Shown piece by piece: positions 9,769-17,544 of a stretch of DNA of 64,000 nt; within the stretch, counting starts at the first letter, position 1, and each line of letters begins with the position of its first letter. The notes below the pieces were generated by a model. That model saw only the letters and a program-made list of their open reading frames with translations, made no database searches and was not told where the DNA came from. The position numbers were made by a program, and so were the translations under genes. Source of the DNA: Cellulomonas wangleii (GTDB lineage: Bacteria > Actinomycetota > Actinomycetes > Actinomycetales > Cellulomonadaceae). Location of the stretch: positions 2,232,001 to 2,296,000 of the forward strand of contig NZ_CP074405.1 of NCBI RefSeq assembly GCF_018388445.1, in the 5' to 3' direction.

Positions 9769-10485
9769 GTGCGGGCCGGGACGACCGATCGACCCACGCC
9801 CGGGAGGCCCCTCATCACACGCCCCATCGTCCTCGTCCACGGCACCCGCACGTCCTCGGAGATCTGGTCGCCCCAGGTCCGGGCGCTGCAGCGCAGCGGG
9901 CACCCGACGGTGGCGATCGACCTGCCGGGGCACGGCTCGCGCTCCGACGAGCGGTTCACGCTCGACGGCGCCCTGGCCGCGATCGACGACGCGGTGCGGT
10001 CCTGCGCGCAGCAGCCGCTGCTGGTCGGGCTGTCGCTGGGCGGCTACACGGCGTTGGCGTACGCGGGGCGCCACGAGGAGCGCATCGCGGGCATCGTGCT
10101 GGCGGGCTGCTCGACGGAGATCAAGGGCAAGCCGCTGTCGCTGTACCGCCGGGCGGCGCACCACGTCACGCGGTGGTTCGGCCTGGGCAAGGGCTCGTGG
10201 CACGTCGTGACCGACATGCTGACCGCGATGGCCGGCTACTCCCCGCTGAACGACCTGCGCCGTGTGCTGCTGCCGGTCTGGCTCGTCAACGGTGCGCGCG
10301 ACCCGCTGCGCCTCGACGAGCGGCGCTACCTGCGCGCGGTGCCCCGCGCCCGCCTGACCGTCGTCCCCGGCGCGGGCCACGACGTCAACTCCCACGCCCC
10401 CGCCGCCTTCAACCGGGTGCTGCTGGACGCGTTGCACGAGCTCGCGGCCCGCAGGCCCGCGCCCGCCCTGGCCGCAGCCGCCTGA
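9769..10485 (+). CDS. Alpha/beta hydrolase
   Basis: A 238-residue alpha/beta-hydrolase. The oxyanion strand is IVLVHGTRTSSEIW, and the nucleophile elbow is GLSLGGYTA (Ser 89). The acid is probably the Asp in NGARDPLR, and the catalytic His lies in VPGAGHDVNSHAP. The compact cap between strands suggests an esterase or lactonase rather than a lipase; no signal peptide. Start is the GTG at 9769; the residues before TRPIVLVHG are not conserved in the family, so the true start may differ by a few codons. Likely cotranscribed with the metallophosphatase fragment 43 bp downstream. Confidence 0.82.
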   Translation: MRAGTTDRPTPGRPLITRPIVLVHGTRTSSEIWSPQVRALQRSGHPTVAIDLPGHGSRSDERFTLDGALAAIDDAVRSCAQQPLLVGLSLGGYTALAYAGRHEERIAGIVLAGCSTEIKGKPLSLYRRAAHHVTRWFGLGKGSWHVVTDMLTAMAGYSPLNDLRRVLLPVWLVNGARDPLRLDERRYLRAVPRARLTVVPGAGHDVNSHAPAAFNRVLLDALHELAARRPAPALAAAA

Positions 10486-10528
10486 CGTCCCGCTACCCTC
10501 GCCGGACGACGACGGAGGGAGCCGGCTG

Positions 10529-10996
10529 GTGCTCCACCTCGAGCTCAGCGGCCGCCGGATCCGGCTGCTGCACGCGTCCGCGCGCAGCGTCCACGTGCGC
10601 GTGCACTTCCACCACACGGACGAGGAGTTCGCCGGGATGTTCGCGACCACCGAGCTCACGGGTGACGGCCCGGTGCCGACGATGGTCGGGTACGGCGACG
10701 TCCACGACACCTACGTCGAGACGCAGGACGGTCGCACGCTGTTCAACGTCGGCAGCGTGGGCAACCCGCTCGACGAGCCGACCGCCTCCTACGTCGTGCT
10801 CGAGGGCGAGCCGGGTGGTGACGCGTCGGCTCCGTTCTCGCTGCAGGTGGTGCGGGTGCCGTACGACGTCGAGGCCGAGATCGCGGTGGCCCGGGACCTG
10901 GGGATGCCCGAGCGCGAGGCGTACGCGATCGAGCTGCGCACGGCCGTGTACCGGGGTCTGCACGCGGAGCGCGGCCTGCGCGCCGACGACGTCTGA
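10529..10996 (+). CDS. Metallophosphatase, C-terminal half only
   Basis: A 155-residue protein matching the second half of the YfcE/PrpE-like calcineurin phosphoesterase family. It has the start of the C-terminal beta sheet (IRLLHASARSVHVRVHFHH), the histidine strand (VGYGDVHDTYVETQDG), the family block TLFNVGSVGNPLDEPTASYV and the closing YAIELRTAVYRG. The N-terminal half that would carry the first metal motifs (DxHGN and GDxVxxG) is absent, and the 43 bp upstream cannot encode it. The usual HxH pair reads DVH, so one His ligand is also missing. Either a truncated, inactive derivative or a repurposed fold. Start is the GTG at 10529. Confidence 0.7.
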   Translation: MLHLELSGRRIRLLHASARSVHVRVHFHHTDEEFAGMFATTELTGDGPVPTMVGYGDVHDTYVETQDGRTLFNVGSVGNPLDEPTASYVVLEGEPGGDASAPFSLQVVRVPYDVEAEIAVARDLGMPEREAYAIELRTAVYRGLHAERGLRADDV

Positions 10997-11055
10997 GCGC
11001 GCGCGCCGACCGACCGGGCCGTGCGCACCCCGCCGGGCGGACGGGCCCGCCGGGG

Positions 11056-11859
11056 TCAGCGGTCTGCAGCGCCGAGGAACGTGCGCAGCGCGGACACGAA
11101 CGCCTCGGGCTGCTCGGAGTGCACCCAGTGCCCGGCGCCCTTGATCGTCACGAGCGTCGTGCGGGGGAACAGGCGCCGCATCGCCGGACCGTGCTCGGGC
11201 CTCACGTAGTCCGAGCGGTCCCCGGCGACCCACAGCACCGGGTGGTCGAACGTGGCGTCCCCCACGTCGGGGAACCCGCCGATCGTGGGCAGGTCGCGGC
11301 GCAGCAGGTCGAGGTTGGCCTGCCACCGGAACCCGTCGCCGTCGGCACGCAGGTTCTGCAGCAGGAAGCCGCGCACCCGGGCGTCGTGGACGCGCTCCGC
11401 GAGCCGCTCGTCGGCCTCGCCGCGGCGGGTCAGCGTGCTCAGGTCGATCGCCGCGAGGCTGTCGAGCAGGTGCGCGAACTCCCCCAGCGACCCTCCGGAC
11501 GCCGGGGCGATGTCCGCGACGACGAGCCGGTCCACGAGATCGGGGTGCCGCAGGGCGAGCAGCATGGCGACCTTGCCGCCCATCGAGTGCCCGACGACGT
11601 GCACGGGCCCGTCCGCGGCGAACCCGCCCCGCAGGTGCTCGGCCACCAGGTCGGCGGTCCCCGCGTAGTCGACGTCCTCGGTCCAGCCCGAGCGGCCGTG
11701 GTTGGGCAGGTCGACGAGCAGCGAGCGGAAGTCCGGCGCCAGCGCCTTGGCGACCTGCGTGAAGTTGCGCCCCTGGCCGAACAGCCCGTGCAGGAAGACG
11801 ACCGGCTGCCCGGACTCCCCCACGGTGGTGCTGACGACGGGCGGCGCGCTGGTGCTCAC
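11056..11859 (-). CDS. Alpha/beta hydrolase (YbfF-like esterase)
   Basis: A 267-residue alpha/beta-hydrolase resembling the YbfF esterase group. [20 protein letters not shown] forms the oxyanion loop, [13 protein letters not shown] is the group hallmark, and [10 protein letters not shown] is the nucleophile elbow (Ser 92). AGDRSDYV provides the acid, and [13 protein letters not shown] the catalytic His. Acts on small acyl esters in the cytoplasm; substrate unknown. The GTG start has TAGGCT 8 nt upstream, fitting a leaderless transcript. Divergent from the accessory clpP operon, so the 131-bp region between them carries both promoters. Confidence 0.88.
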   Translation of the reverse strand: MSTSAPPVVSTTVGESGQPVVFLHGLFGQGRNFTQVAKALAPDFRSLLVDLPNHGRSGWTEDVDYAGTADLVAEHLRGGFAADGPVHVVGHSMGGKVAMLLALRHPDLVDRLVVADIAPASGGSLGEFAHLLDSLAAIDLSTLTRRGEADERLAERVHDARVRGFLLQNLRADGDGFRWQANLDLLRRDLPTIGGFPDVGDATFDHPVLWVAGDRSDYVRPEHGPAMRRLFPRTTLVTIKGAGHWVHSEQPEAFVSALRTFLGAADR

Positions 11860-11917
11860 GGGGCCCGAGCCTAGGGCGTGGTCCGTGCCGCGACCCGCCG
11901 GCGACGGCCGACGGTGT

Positions 11918-11951
11918 GCGCTGCCCGTGGCGGATCCGCCGTCGGCAGCGC
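11918..11951. promoter_or_regulatory. 34-bp imperfect palindrome upstream of the clpP pair (two PopR-type dyads)
   Basis: Outer arms GCGCTGCC and GGCAGCGC flank a perfect 12-bp core GGCGGATCCGCC, separated on each side by three bases. It can be read as two overlapping 7-3-7 dyads, CGCTGCC-CGT-GGCGGAT (11919-11935) and ATCCGCC-GTC-GGCAGCG (11934-11950). This is the architecture of the PopR box known from Streptomyces (TTCTGCC-3N-GGCAGAA); each half matches that box in 5 of 7 positions. It ends 28 nt upstream of a possible -10 element (CAGGGT, 11979-11984), a good position for an activator of clpP transcription. Confidence 0.6.
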
Positions 11952-11990
11952 GCCGTCCCGGGCGTCCCGGGCCCGGCGCAGGGTGGGGTC

Positions 11991-12605
11991 ATGACCACAC
12001 CGACACGTCCCTACGACGACGAGCTGCTCGCGCGGCTGGCCGACGAGCGCGTCGTCGCGCTCAGCACGGCGCTCGACGAGCAGACCGGGCACCGCCTGAC
12101 CGCGCAGCTGCTGCTGCTGTCGGCCGACGACCCGCGCACCGACATCACGTTGTGGATCAGCTCGCCCGGCGGGTCCGTCCCCGCGATGCTCGCGGTCCAC
12201 GACGTCATGCGGCTGATCCCCAACGACGTGCGGACCGTGGCGGCCGGGATGGCCGCGAGCGCCGGGCAGTTCCTGCTCTCGGCCGGCACGCCCGGCAAGC
12301 GGTACGCGCTGCCGCACGCGCGGGTGCTGCTGCACCAGGGGTCGGCGGGCATCGGCGGCACCGCCGTGGACGTGGAGCTGCAGGCCGACGACCTGCGGCA
12401 CACGCGCGACACCGTGCTGGGGCTGATCGCGCAGCACACGGGCCAGCCGGTCGACCGCGTGCGGGAGGACTCGCTGCGCGACCGCTGGTTCACGGCGCAG
12501 GAGGCGCTCGCGTACGGGTTCGTCGACGCGGTCACCCCGGGCCTGGCCGACGTGCGCCCCCGGCACCCGGGCGCCACGGTGGGGATCGCGGGGTTCGGCG
12601 CATGA
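11991..12605 (+). CDS. clpP: ATP-dependent Clp protease proteolytic subunit (active paralogue)
   Basis: A 204-residue ClpP subunit with the complete catalytic triad: Ser 90 in GMAASAGQF, His 115 in VLLHQGSAG and Asp 160 in REDSLRDRW. The SPGGSV turn near residues 58-63 and a short N-terminus without propeptide extension are also visible. Assembles into heptameric rings that degrade substrates delivered by Clp ATPases; no Clp ATPase is encoded nearby. The stop overlaps the start of the second clpP as ATGA, so the two subunits are made in a coupled ratio and probably form mixed tetradecamers. The pairing with a PopR-like regulator marks this as the accessory (clpP3-clpP4-like) rather than the housekeeping pair. 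Start is the ATG at 11991. Confidence 0.93.
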   Translation: MTTPTRPYDDELLARLADERVVALSTALDEQTGHRLTAQLLLLSADDPRTDITLWISSPGGSVPAMLAVHDVMRLIPNDVRTVAAGMAASAGQFLLSAGTPGKRYALPHARVLLHQGSAGIGGTAVDVELQADDLRHTRDTVLGLIAQHTGQPVDRVREDSLRDRWFTAQEALAYGFVDAVTPGLADVRPRHPGATVGIAGFGA

Positions 12606-13195
12606 GCGGCTACCTGGTGCCGAACGTCGTCGAGCGGCGCGGCACCGTCGAGCGGTCGGTGGACGTGTTCAGCCGGCTGCTGTCCGAGCGGATCGTCTAC
12701 CTGGGCACGCCGCTGGACGACGGGGTGGCGAACGTGCTGGTCGCGCAGCTGCTGCACCTGGAGGCGGACAACCCCGACCGGCCGATCCAGCTGTACGTGA
12801 ACTCCCCCGGCGGCGACACGTCGGCGATGCTCGCCGTCTACGACGCGATGCAGTACGTGCGCCCCGACGTCGAGACCACCTGCGTGGGGCAGGCCGCGGC
12901 GGACGCGGCCGTGCTGCTGGCGGGGGGCGCCGCCGGGCGGCGCGCGATCCTCGCGCACGGTCGGGTGGTGCTGCACCAGCCGTCGACCCGCGGGCAGGGG
13001 ACGGTGCCCGACCTCATCCTGGCCGCGGACGAGGTGGTGCGGGTGCGGGCCCAGCTCGAGGAGGTGCTGTCCCGCCACACGGGCAAGGACACGGCGACCC
13101 TGCGCCGCGACACCGACCGCGACCTGGTGCTGACGGCCGAGCAGGCGGTGGCGTACGGCATCGCCGACCACGTGGTGCGGTCACGGGGACGCTGA
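12602..13195 (+). CDS. ClpP-like subunit lacking the catalytic serine
   Basis: A 197-residue ClpP homologue coupled to the upstream clpP. His 125 (VVLHQPS) and Asp 170 (RRDTDRD) are in place, as is the SPGGDTS turn. The serine motif, normally CxGQAAS, reads [13 protein letters not shown]: codon 100 is GCG (Ala). Read directly from the DNA (cag gcc gcg gcg gac), no single frameshift restores it. The subunit should be catalytically dead but structurally competent, comparable in principle to ClpR subunits of cyanobacteria and plastids. In a mixed complex it may set ring composition, ATPase docking or gating. An assembly error at one codon is the only trivial alternative. Confidence 0.9.
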   Translation: MSGYLVPNVVERRGTVERSVDVFSRLLSERIVYLGTPLDDGVANVLVAQLLHLEADNPDRPIQLYVNSPGGDTSAMLAVYDAMQYVRPDVETTCVGQAAADAAVLLAGGAAGRRAILAHGRVVLHQPSTRGQGTVPDLILAADEVVRVRAQLEEVLSRHTGKDTATLRRDTDRDLVLTAEQAVAYGIADHVVRSRGR

Positions 13196-13241
13196 CGGGG
13201 CGAGCGGCCCCGCACCGACGCCGGCGGGCGGCCCGCAGGCG

Positions 13242-13625
13242 TCAGGCGGCCAGCAGGACGTCCGGACGCCGCGGTGCCGCGGGGCCGTCCGCCCGTCCCG
13301 GCAGCGCGGACAGGGACCGGACCGTCCCGCCCACGCGCCCGCGCACGGCCGTGCGGCCGAGGACCGCGGCGATGCCCTCGGCGAGGTCGACGAGCGTCAG
13401 CCCGAGGGCGTCCGTCAGTGCCGCCAGCACCTCGGACGACGGCTCCTTCAGCCCTCGCTCGACCTCGGAGAGGTACTGCGGCGACAGTCGCGCCCGGGCG
13501 GCCACGTCGACCAGGCGCAGCCCGCGGTCCTCCCTGGCCGCCCGCAGCAGCGCGCCGATGGTCCGCCGCCACGCCGACGGGCGTCGCGGCACGAGCGGGG
13601 CGAGCGGGACGACGTCGTGGTCCAT
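13242..13625 (-). CDS. PopR/ClgR-type XRE transcriptional activator
   Basis: A 127-residue regulator with one XRE-type helix-turn-helix (residues about 22-78: TIGALLRAAREDRGLRLVDV, then ARLSPQYLSEVERGLKEPSS). This pattern is shared by ClgR and PopR, the activators of clp genes in actinobacteria. The protein ends in LLAA; in Streptomyces PopR the two terminal alanines are needed for its ClpP-dependent degradation, which closes a feedback loop. The gene is convergent with the clpP pair. Its own upstream region has a TAGGTT hexamer 6 nt before the ATG and a 7-3-7 dyad 27 nt further up, so autoregulation is likely. Confidence 0.85.
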   Translation of the reverse strand: MDHDVVPLAPLVPRRPSAWRRTIGALLRAAREDRGLRLVDVAARARLSPQYLSEVERGLKEPSSEVLAALTDALGLTLVDLAEGIAAVLGRTAVRGRVGGTVRSLSALPGRADGPAAPRRPDVLLAA

Positions 13626-13664
13626 GGACCGAACCTAGGTCCGTCGGGGTCGGCGCGGAACACG

Positions 13665-13681
13665 ATCTGCTGACGGCAGAA
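13665..13681 (-). promoter_or_regulatory. PopR-type dyad upstream of the popR-like gene
   Basis: ATCTGCT-GAC-GGCAGAA: one half is identical to the GGCAGAA half of the Streptomyces PopR box, the other matches in 5 of 7 positions, with the same 3-nt spacer. The site lies 27 nt from the -10 hexamer (13632-13637) of the regulator gene, almost the same offset as the palindrome has at the clpP promoter. Confidence 0.6.
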
Positions 13682-13700
13682 CGGCCGGGAGGGCACCGGG

Positions 13701-14957
13701 TCACAGGTCGTGCTCGGCGAGCTCCCGGAACTCGTCGGGCACCGTGCGCACGCGCGGCATCGCGGCGGGCAGGTACCCCACGGCGCGGGTGCCGAACCGG
13801 GCGCGCACCGCGTCGACGGACCGGTCGACGGCCCACCGCGCGGCGCCGTGCTCCGACCCCGGTCGTCGCGGGTCGTCGGCCTCCAGCGGCAGCTCGAGCT
13901 GCAGCGCCGACTGCGGGACGAGCCCGGACACCGAGACCGCGAGCAGCGTCACCTCGGGCTCAGGCTGCGGCTGCTCGCGGATCGCCTGCCACACGAGCTG
14001 CTCGGCGACCTCGGTGAGGGTCAGGGTCGCCGCCACCGGCCCGGGCAGCGTGGACGACCGCGTGACCGACCGCATGCCGGGGAACCGCACCCGCACGGTC
14101 ACGGTGCGCCCGGCACGGTCCTTGGCCCGCAGGCGGCCGGCGACGCGGTCGGCGAGCTGGGTGAGCACCTCGCGCACCAGCTCGCGCGTCACGGGCTGCC
14201 GGCCGAGCGCGGACTGCGCCCCGACGGACCGCGCCCGCCCCGCACCGGCGACCCGGCGCGGGTCCTCGTTGTGCGCGAGTGCCGACATCCGTGCACCGAC
14301 CGCGTGCCCCAGCACCTGCTCGACGGCGCTCGACGGCGTGCGGGCCAGCTCCCCGATCGTCGTGATGCCGCGCTCGGCGAGCCGGGCGCGGGCGACCGGT
14401 CCGACACCCCACAGGAGCCCGACCGGCAGCGGGTCGAGGAACTCGCGCTCCCGCTCGGGGTCGACGACCACCAGGCCGTCCGGCTTGGCCACCTGGGAGG
14501 CGATCTTGGCCAGGTGCTTGGTGCGTGCGGCGCCCACCGAGATCGGCAGACCGACCTCCTCGCGAACCCGCCGCCGCAGGAGCTCCGCGATCCGCTCGGG
14601 CGGGCCGAACAGGTGCGTCGACCCGGAGACGTCGAGGAAGGCCTCGTCGATCGAGATCCGCTCCACGGCCGGGGTGACGTCGCCCAGGATGTCCATGACG
14701 CGGTCCGCGAGGGGCTGGTACTCCCGGAACCGACCGGGGACGAACTGCAGCGCGGGACACAGCCGCGCGGCACGCCAGCCCGGCATGCCCCCGGCCACGC
14801 CGTACGCCTTCGCCTCGTACGACGCGGCGAGCACCACGCCCCCGCGCGCGCTGCCGCCCACCGCGATCGGACGCCCGCGCAGGCGGGGGTCCAGCAGCTG
14901 CTCGACCGACGCGTAGAACGCGTCGAGGTCGGCGTGCAGGATCGTGGGGCCCGCCAT
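13701..14957 (-). CDS. dinB: DNA polymerase IV
   Basis: Y-family translesion polymerase, 418 residues. Catalytic acids are seen in LHADLDAFYASVEQ (Asp 10) and in ISIDEAFLDVSG. The helix-hairpin-helix region reads LPVGLLWGVGPVARARLAER, and the little-finger domain covers the last third. A C-terminal QLELPLE motif resembles the beta-clamp-binding QxxLF-type peptide and is followed by about 55 further residues. The ATG at 14957 is preceded by a TAGGCT hexamer (6 nt) and then by a perfect LexA box, so this gene is under direct SOS control, together with the imuA-imuB-dnaE2 cassette further along. Confidence 0.95.
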   Translation of the reverse strand: MAGPTILHADLDAFYASVEQLLDPRLRGRPIAVGGSARGGVVLAASYEAKAYGVAGGMPGWRAARLCPALQFVPGRFREYQPLADRVMDILGDVTPAVERISIDEAFLDVSGSTHLFGPPERIAELLRRRVREEVGLPISVGAARTKHLAKIASQVAKPDGLVVVDPEREREFLDPLPVGLLWGVGPVARARLAERGITTIGELARTPSSAVEQVLGHAVGARMSALAHNEDPRRVAGAGRARSVGAQSALGRQPVTRELVREVLTQLADRVAGRLRAKDRAGRTVTVRVRFPGMRSVTRSSTLPGPVAATLTLTEVAEQLVWQAIREQPQPEPEVTLLAVSVSGLVPQSALQLELPLEADDPRRPGSEHGAARWAVDRSVDAVRARFGTRAVGYLPAAMPRVRTVPDEFRELAEHDL

Positions 14958-14970
14958 GGCAGCAGCCTAG

Positions 14971-14986
14971 TCGAACACGTGTTCGA
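14971..14986 (-). promoter_or_regulatory. LexA (SOS) box of dinB
   Basis: TCGAACACGTGTTCGA is a perfect 16-bp palindrome matching the actinobacterial LexA consensus TCGAAC-4N-GTTCGA. It lies directly upstream of the -10 hexamer of dinB, where bound repressor would block RNA polymerase. Confidence 0.9.
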
Positions 14987-15058
14987 GCGGGGTGCCGGCC
15001 ACGGACCACCGGACCCCGGCGGATCCGCCCGCCATGGGACGGGCACCGGACGCGCCAC

Positions 15059-15086
15059 GCGGCGGGCCGGAGCACCGGCCCGCCGC
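15059..15086 (-). terminator. Hairpin terminator of the CBM2 hydrolase gene
   Basis: Perfect 12-bp arms GCGGCGGGCCGG and CCGGCCCGCCGC with a four-base loop AGCA, starting 21 bp past the stop codon. No T-run follows, which is usual in this GC range. Confidence 0.65.
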
Positions 15087-15107
15087 GTCAGGCGCGTGAG
15101 CGCGAGG

Positions 15108-16364
15108 TCAGGCGGCCTCGCACGTGACGGTGGCACCCGCCCCGCTGCCCGTGCCCTGGAACCCGAACGTCGTGCTCTGGCCCGCGGCGACCGCGCCGTT
15201 CCACGGCGCGTTGGAGACCGTCACCGCACCGCCCGAGCCGCTCGCCACACCGTTCCAGCTGGTCGACACGCCACCACCGGGCAGCGTGACGCGTACCCGC
15301 CAGCCGGTCAGCGAGGACCGCGCCGTGACCGTGACGTCGGCCACGAAGCCCTCGCCCCACTGGTTCACGACCCGGTAGGCGGCGGTGCAGGCGGACGTGC
15401 CGCCGCCGTCCGTCGGGGGCGGCGTGGGCGTGAGGGACGGCGTCGGGGTGGGTGTCGGCGTGGGCGTCACGGTCGGCGTCGGCGTCACGCTGGGCGTGGG
15501 CGTGGGCGTCGGCGTCGGGTCCGCCCCCAGCGTCAGGTTCTTCTGCTGGACCGACCAGCCCGAGGTGCACAGGCCGCAGTTCTGGCCCACGAACGCCTGC
15601 CCGGCCTGCCGGTCACCCTTGAGCTGCCAGCGGAACCACAGCTGCGCCGCGCGACCGAACTGGCCGCCGTTGGTCTCGTGGTACGTGCCGCCGTGCCCCA
15701 CGTCGAGGTTGCCCATGAACGCGGGCAGCCCGGCGGGCAGCTTGCCCCAGTCGTCCATCGCGTTGGGGTACGCGATGTCGCTCGGCCCACCGATGATGTA
15801 CGCGATCGGGTGGTCGAGGCGTCGCAGCTGGTAGTCGTCGGCGTCGTTGAGCAGCCCGCTGCTGAAGATGCCGGTGGTGCGCACACGCGGGTCGTTCGAC
15901 ACGGCGTAGGCCTCGATGCCGCCGCACGAGAACCCGGCGGCACCGACGTTGTCCGGGTCGATCCGCCCGTACAGCGGGCTGCCCTGCCGGGAGTTCTCGG
16001 CGGTGGCCCAGTCCATCGCCTGCGTCAGCCAGCTCGCGTTGGAGCTGCCGCCGCCTCCGGGGCGGCCGTTGGAGATCACGAGGAACCCGTGCGAGGCGAT
16101 CTCCCGCAGGAAGTTCTGGGCGGACGTCCCGTCGGCCGAGCACGCCCCGTTGGCCCAGACCACGACGGGCATGCGCTCCGCGGGCAGGTTCACCGGGCGG
16201 TACACCGTGTGGTTGGGCAGCGCGCTCGTCGTCGAGTAGTCGGCGGGGTAGGGGCCGGACCCGCCCGGTGCGGCCGCGGCGGGCGTCAGCACGGCCGTGC
16301 CGACGAGAGCCCCGGCGGCCAGTGCTGCGGCCAGGACGGGGCGGGCGAACGTTCGTCGTCTCAT
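15108..16364 (-). CDS. Secreted PET-hydrolase/cutinase-fold enzyme with CBM2
   Basis: A 418-residue exported protein. A signal peptide covers residues 1 to about 32 (RRR start, Ala-rich core, AAA-A cleavage). An alpha/beta-hydrolase domain follows, with nucleophile Ser 146 in GFSCGG, a GGPSDIAYP acid loop and His 224 in GHGGTYHE. After a TPTPTPT linker at about 281-318 comes a CBM2 cellulose-binding domain (about 325-418). CBM2 features are Cys 326 and Cys 415 for the disulfide, and Trp in NQWGEGF, LTGWRV and SWNG. The catalytic domain resembles chlorophyllase/poly(alkanoate)-depolymerase and dienelactone-type esterases; the true ester substrate is unknown, but attachment to plant cell wall is implied. 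The gene stands alone with its own terminator. Start at the ATG giving the signal peptide. Confidence 0.85.
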   Translation of the reverse strand: MRRRTFARPVLAAALAAGALVGTAVLTPAAAAPGGSGPYPADYSTTSALPNHTVYRPVNLPAERMPVVVWANGACSADGTSAQNFLREIASHGFLVISNGRPGGGGSSNASWLTQAMDWATAENSRQGSPLYGRIDPDNVGAAGFSCGGIEAYAVSNDPRVRTTGIFSSGLLNDADDYQLRRLDHPIAYIIGGPSDIAYPNAMDDWGKLPAGLPAFMGNLDVGHGGTYHETNGGQFGRAAQLWFRWQLKGDRQAGQAFVGQNCGLCTSGWSVQQKNLTLGADPTPTPTPTPSVTPTPTVTPTPTPTPTPSLTPTPPPTDGGGTSACTAAYRVVNQWGEGFVADVTVTARSSLTGWRVRVTLPGGGVSTSWNGVASGSGGAVTVSNAPWNGAVAAGQSTTFGFQGTGSGAGATVTCEAA

Positions 16365-16530
16365 GGGGACCTCCGATGGGGGCGACGTCCGCCACGGGCC
16401 CGGTGGCCTCGGCGGGCGGCGGTACCCGCGACCGGGCGGCGCCGCTGGCGAACCGGTCGAGCAGATGCACACTCACCGTCGCTGCAGTCACGACAAATGT
16501 CCAGGAACTGCCCGGACCACCTGGGGCTCC

Positions 16531-16540
16531 GAAACGTTTC
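16531..16540. promoter_or_regulatory. GAAACGTTTC palindrome upstream of the CBM2 hydrolase
   Basis: A 10-bp perfect palindrome, AT-rich against a GC-rich background, 167 nt upstream of the hydrolase start and 45 bp past the paaX stop. CGAAAnTTTCG-like sequences are operators of LacI-family sugar-responsive repressors on actinobacterial hemicellulase genes. Role inferred only. Confidence 0.35.
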
Positions 16541-16584
16541 CGCCACCCGACCGTGCGACCCCGGGCAGTGCGACGTCCTCCCGG

Positions 16585-17526
16585 TCAGCGGGACGCGCGG
16601 CGCGGCGGGTCCCGCGGGTCGTCCGCCGCGACGTAGTGCGTGACCCACCGGGCGGCGTCCGGCCACGTGGGCGACATCACGTCCACGAGCCGCTCGTGCG
16701 CGAGGGGTCCCAGCGCGGTGTGCGCCTCGAGGAACGTCGCGCGCGCCTGCTCCCGCGGCCAGCCGAGCGGCAGGAGGTCCGGGGGGAGGTCGGGGTCCAC
16801 CGCGGCGAAGCGTCGCCACCCGTCCATCAGCGTCGCGCGCGCCACCAGCGCGCGCGCCGGACCGACGCGCCGCGCCCGGACGTCCCGCAGCAGCGGCTCG
16901 TGCCGTTCGACGAAGTCCCCGTACGCGCGCTCCAGCGCGTCCAGGTCGTACGCCGCGGCCGGTCCTCCCGGGCCGGCCTCGTCCTCGAAGCGGGTGCGCA
17001 TGACCGACCAGCGCGCGCCGGGCACGCCGCCCAGCAGCTGCGTGAGCCTGTCGCGGACCGGCACCGGGTCGTCGCCCGGGCTGATCCACACGCTGTCGTA
17101 CAGCCGCACGAAGCCGAGGGAGCCGAGGGCCTTGCGCAGCGCGTGCCGCTGCGGCTGCAACGACTCCGGCAACGAGAACGAGACGGTGAGCCACTGCCCG
17201 TCCCACGCCCGCGGAACACCACCGAAGGCGAGGAACCGGTGCATGGTCTCGCGGTGCCGCGCGACCGCCTGCGGCGCCACGTGGTACAGCGGCGTCCGGC
17301 CGTTGGCGCGCACGCCGATCAGGCCGCGCCGGACCAGCCGTGACAGCGCCGCCCGGGCGCTCGCGGCGCTGATGCCGAACTCCCTGAGAACGGCGACGAC
17401 CGTCGCGGACGGCAGCGCCGCGTCGGCGGAGTCGAGGTGCTCCCCCAGGACGGTGGTCAGCAGGTGCTGCGGGCTGGGGCCACGCTGCAGCCGGGGCGCG
17501 GCGACGTCGACCCCGTGCGTTTCCAC
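16585..17526 (-). CDS. PaaX-family transcriptional regulator
   Basis: A 313-residue one-component regulator of the PaaX family (phenylacetyl-CoA-type repressors). The N-terminal winged helix is at about residues 22-80 (HLLTTVLGEHL, FGISAASARAALSRLVRRGL). The central PaaX domain follows (WLTVSFSLPESLQPQRHALR, VRLYDSVWISPGDD), and the C-terminal domain carries PLGWPREQARATFLEA. No phenylacetate genes are nearby, so the target is unknown. The start is a GTG. It lies 19 bp downstream of the AI-2E-family permease in the same direction and is probably cotranscribed with it. Confidence 0.88.
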   Translation of the reverse strand: METHGVDVAAPRLQRGPSPQHLLTTVLGEHLDSADAALPSATVVAVLREFGISAASARAALSRLVRRGLIGVRANGRTPLYHVAPQAVARHRETMHRFLAFGGVPRAWDGQWLTVSFSLPESLQPQRHALRKALGSLGFVRLYDSVWISPGDDPVPVRDRLTQLLGGVPGARWSVMRTRFEDEAGPGGPAAAYDLDALERAYGDFVERHEPLLRDVRARRVGPARALVARATLMDGWRRFAAVDPDLPPDLLPLGWPREQARATFLEAHTALGPLAHERLVDVMSPTWPDAARWVTHYVAADDPRDPPRRASR

Positions 17527-17544
17527 GGCGTCACGGTAGCCCGC

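Noticed and set aside
11991..13195. The clpP pair as the housekeeping clpP1-clpP2 operon
   Set aside because: No clpX, tig or housekeeping neighbours, one subunit lacks its serine, and a PopR-like regulator is adjacent; an accessory pair fits better.
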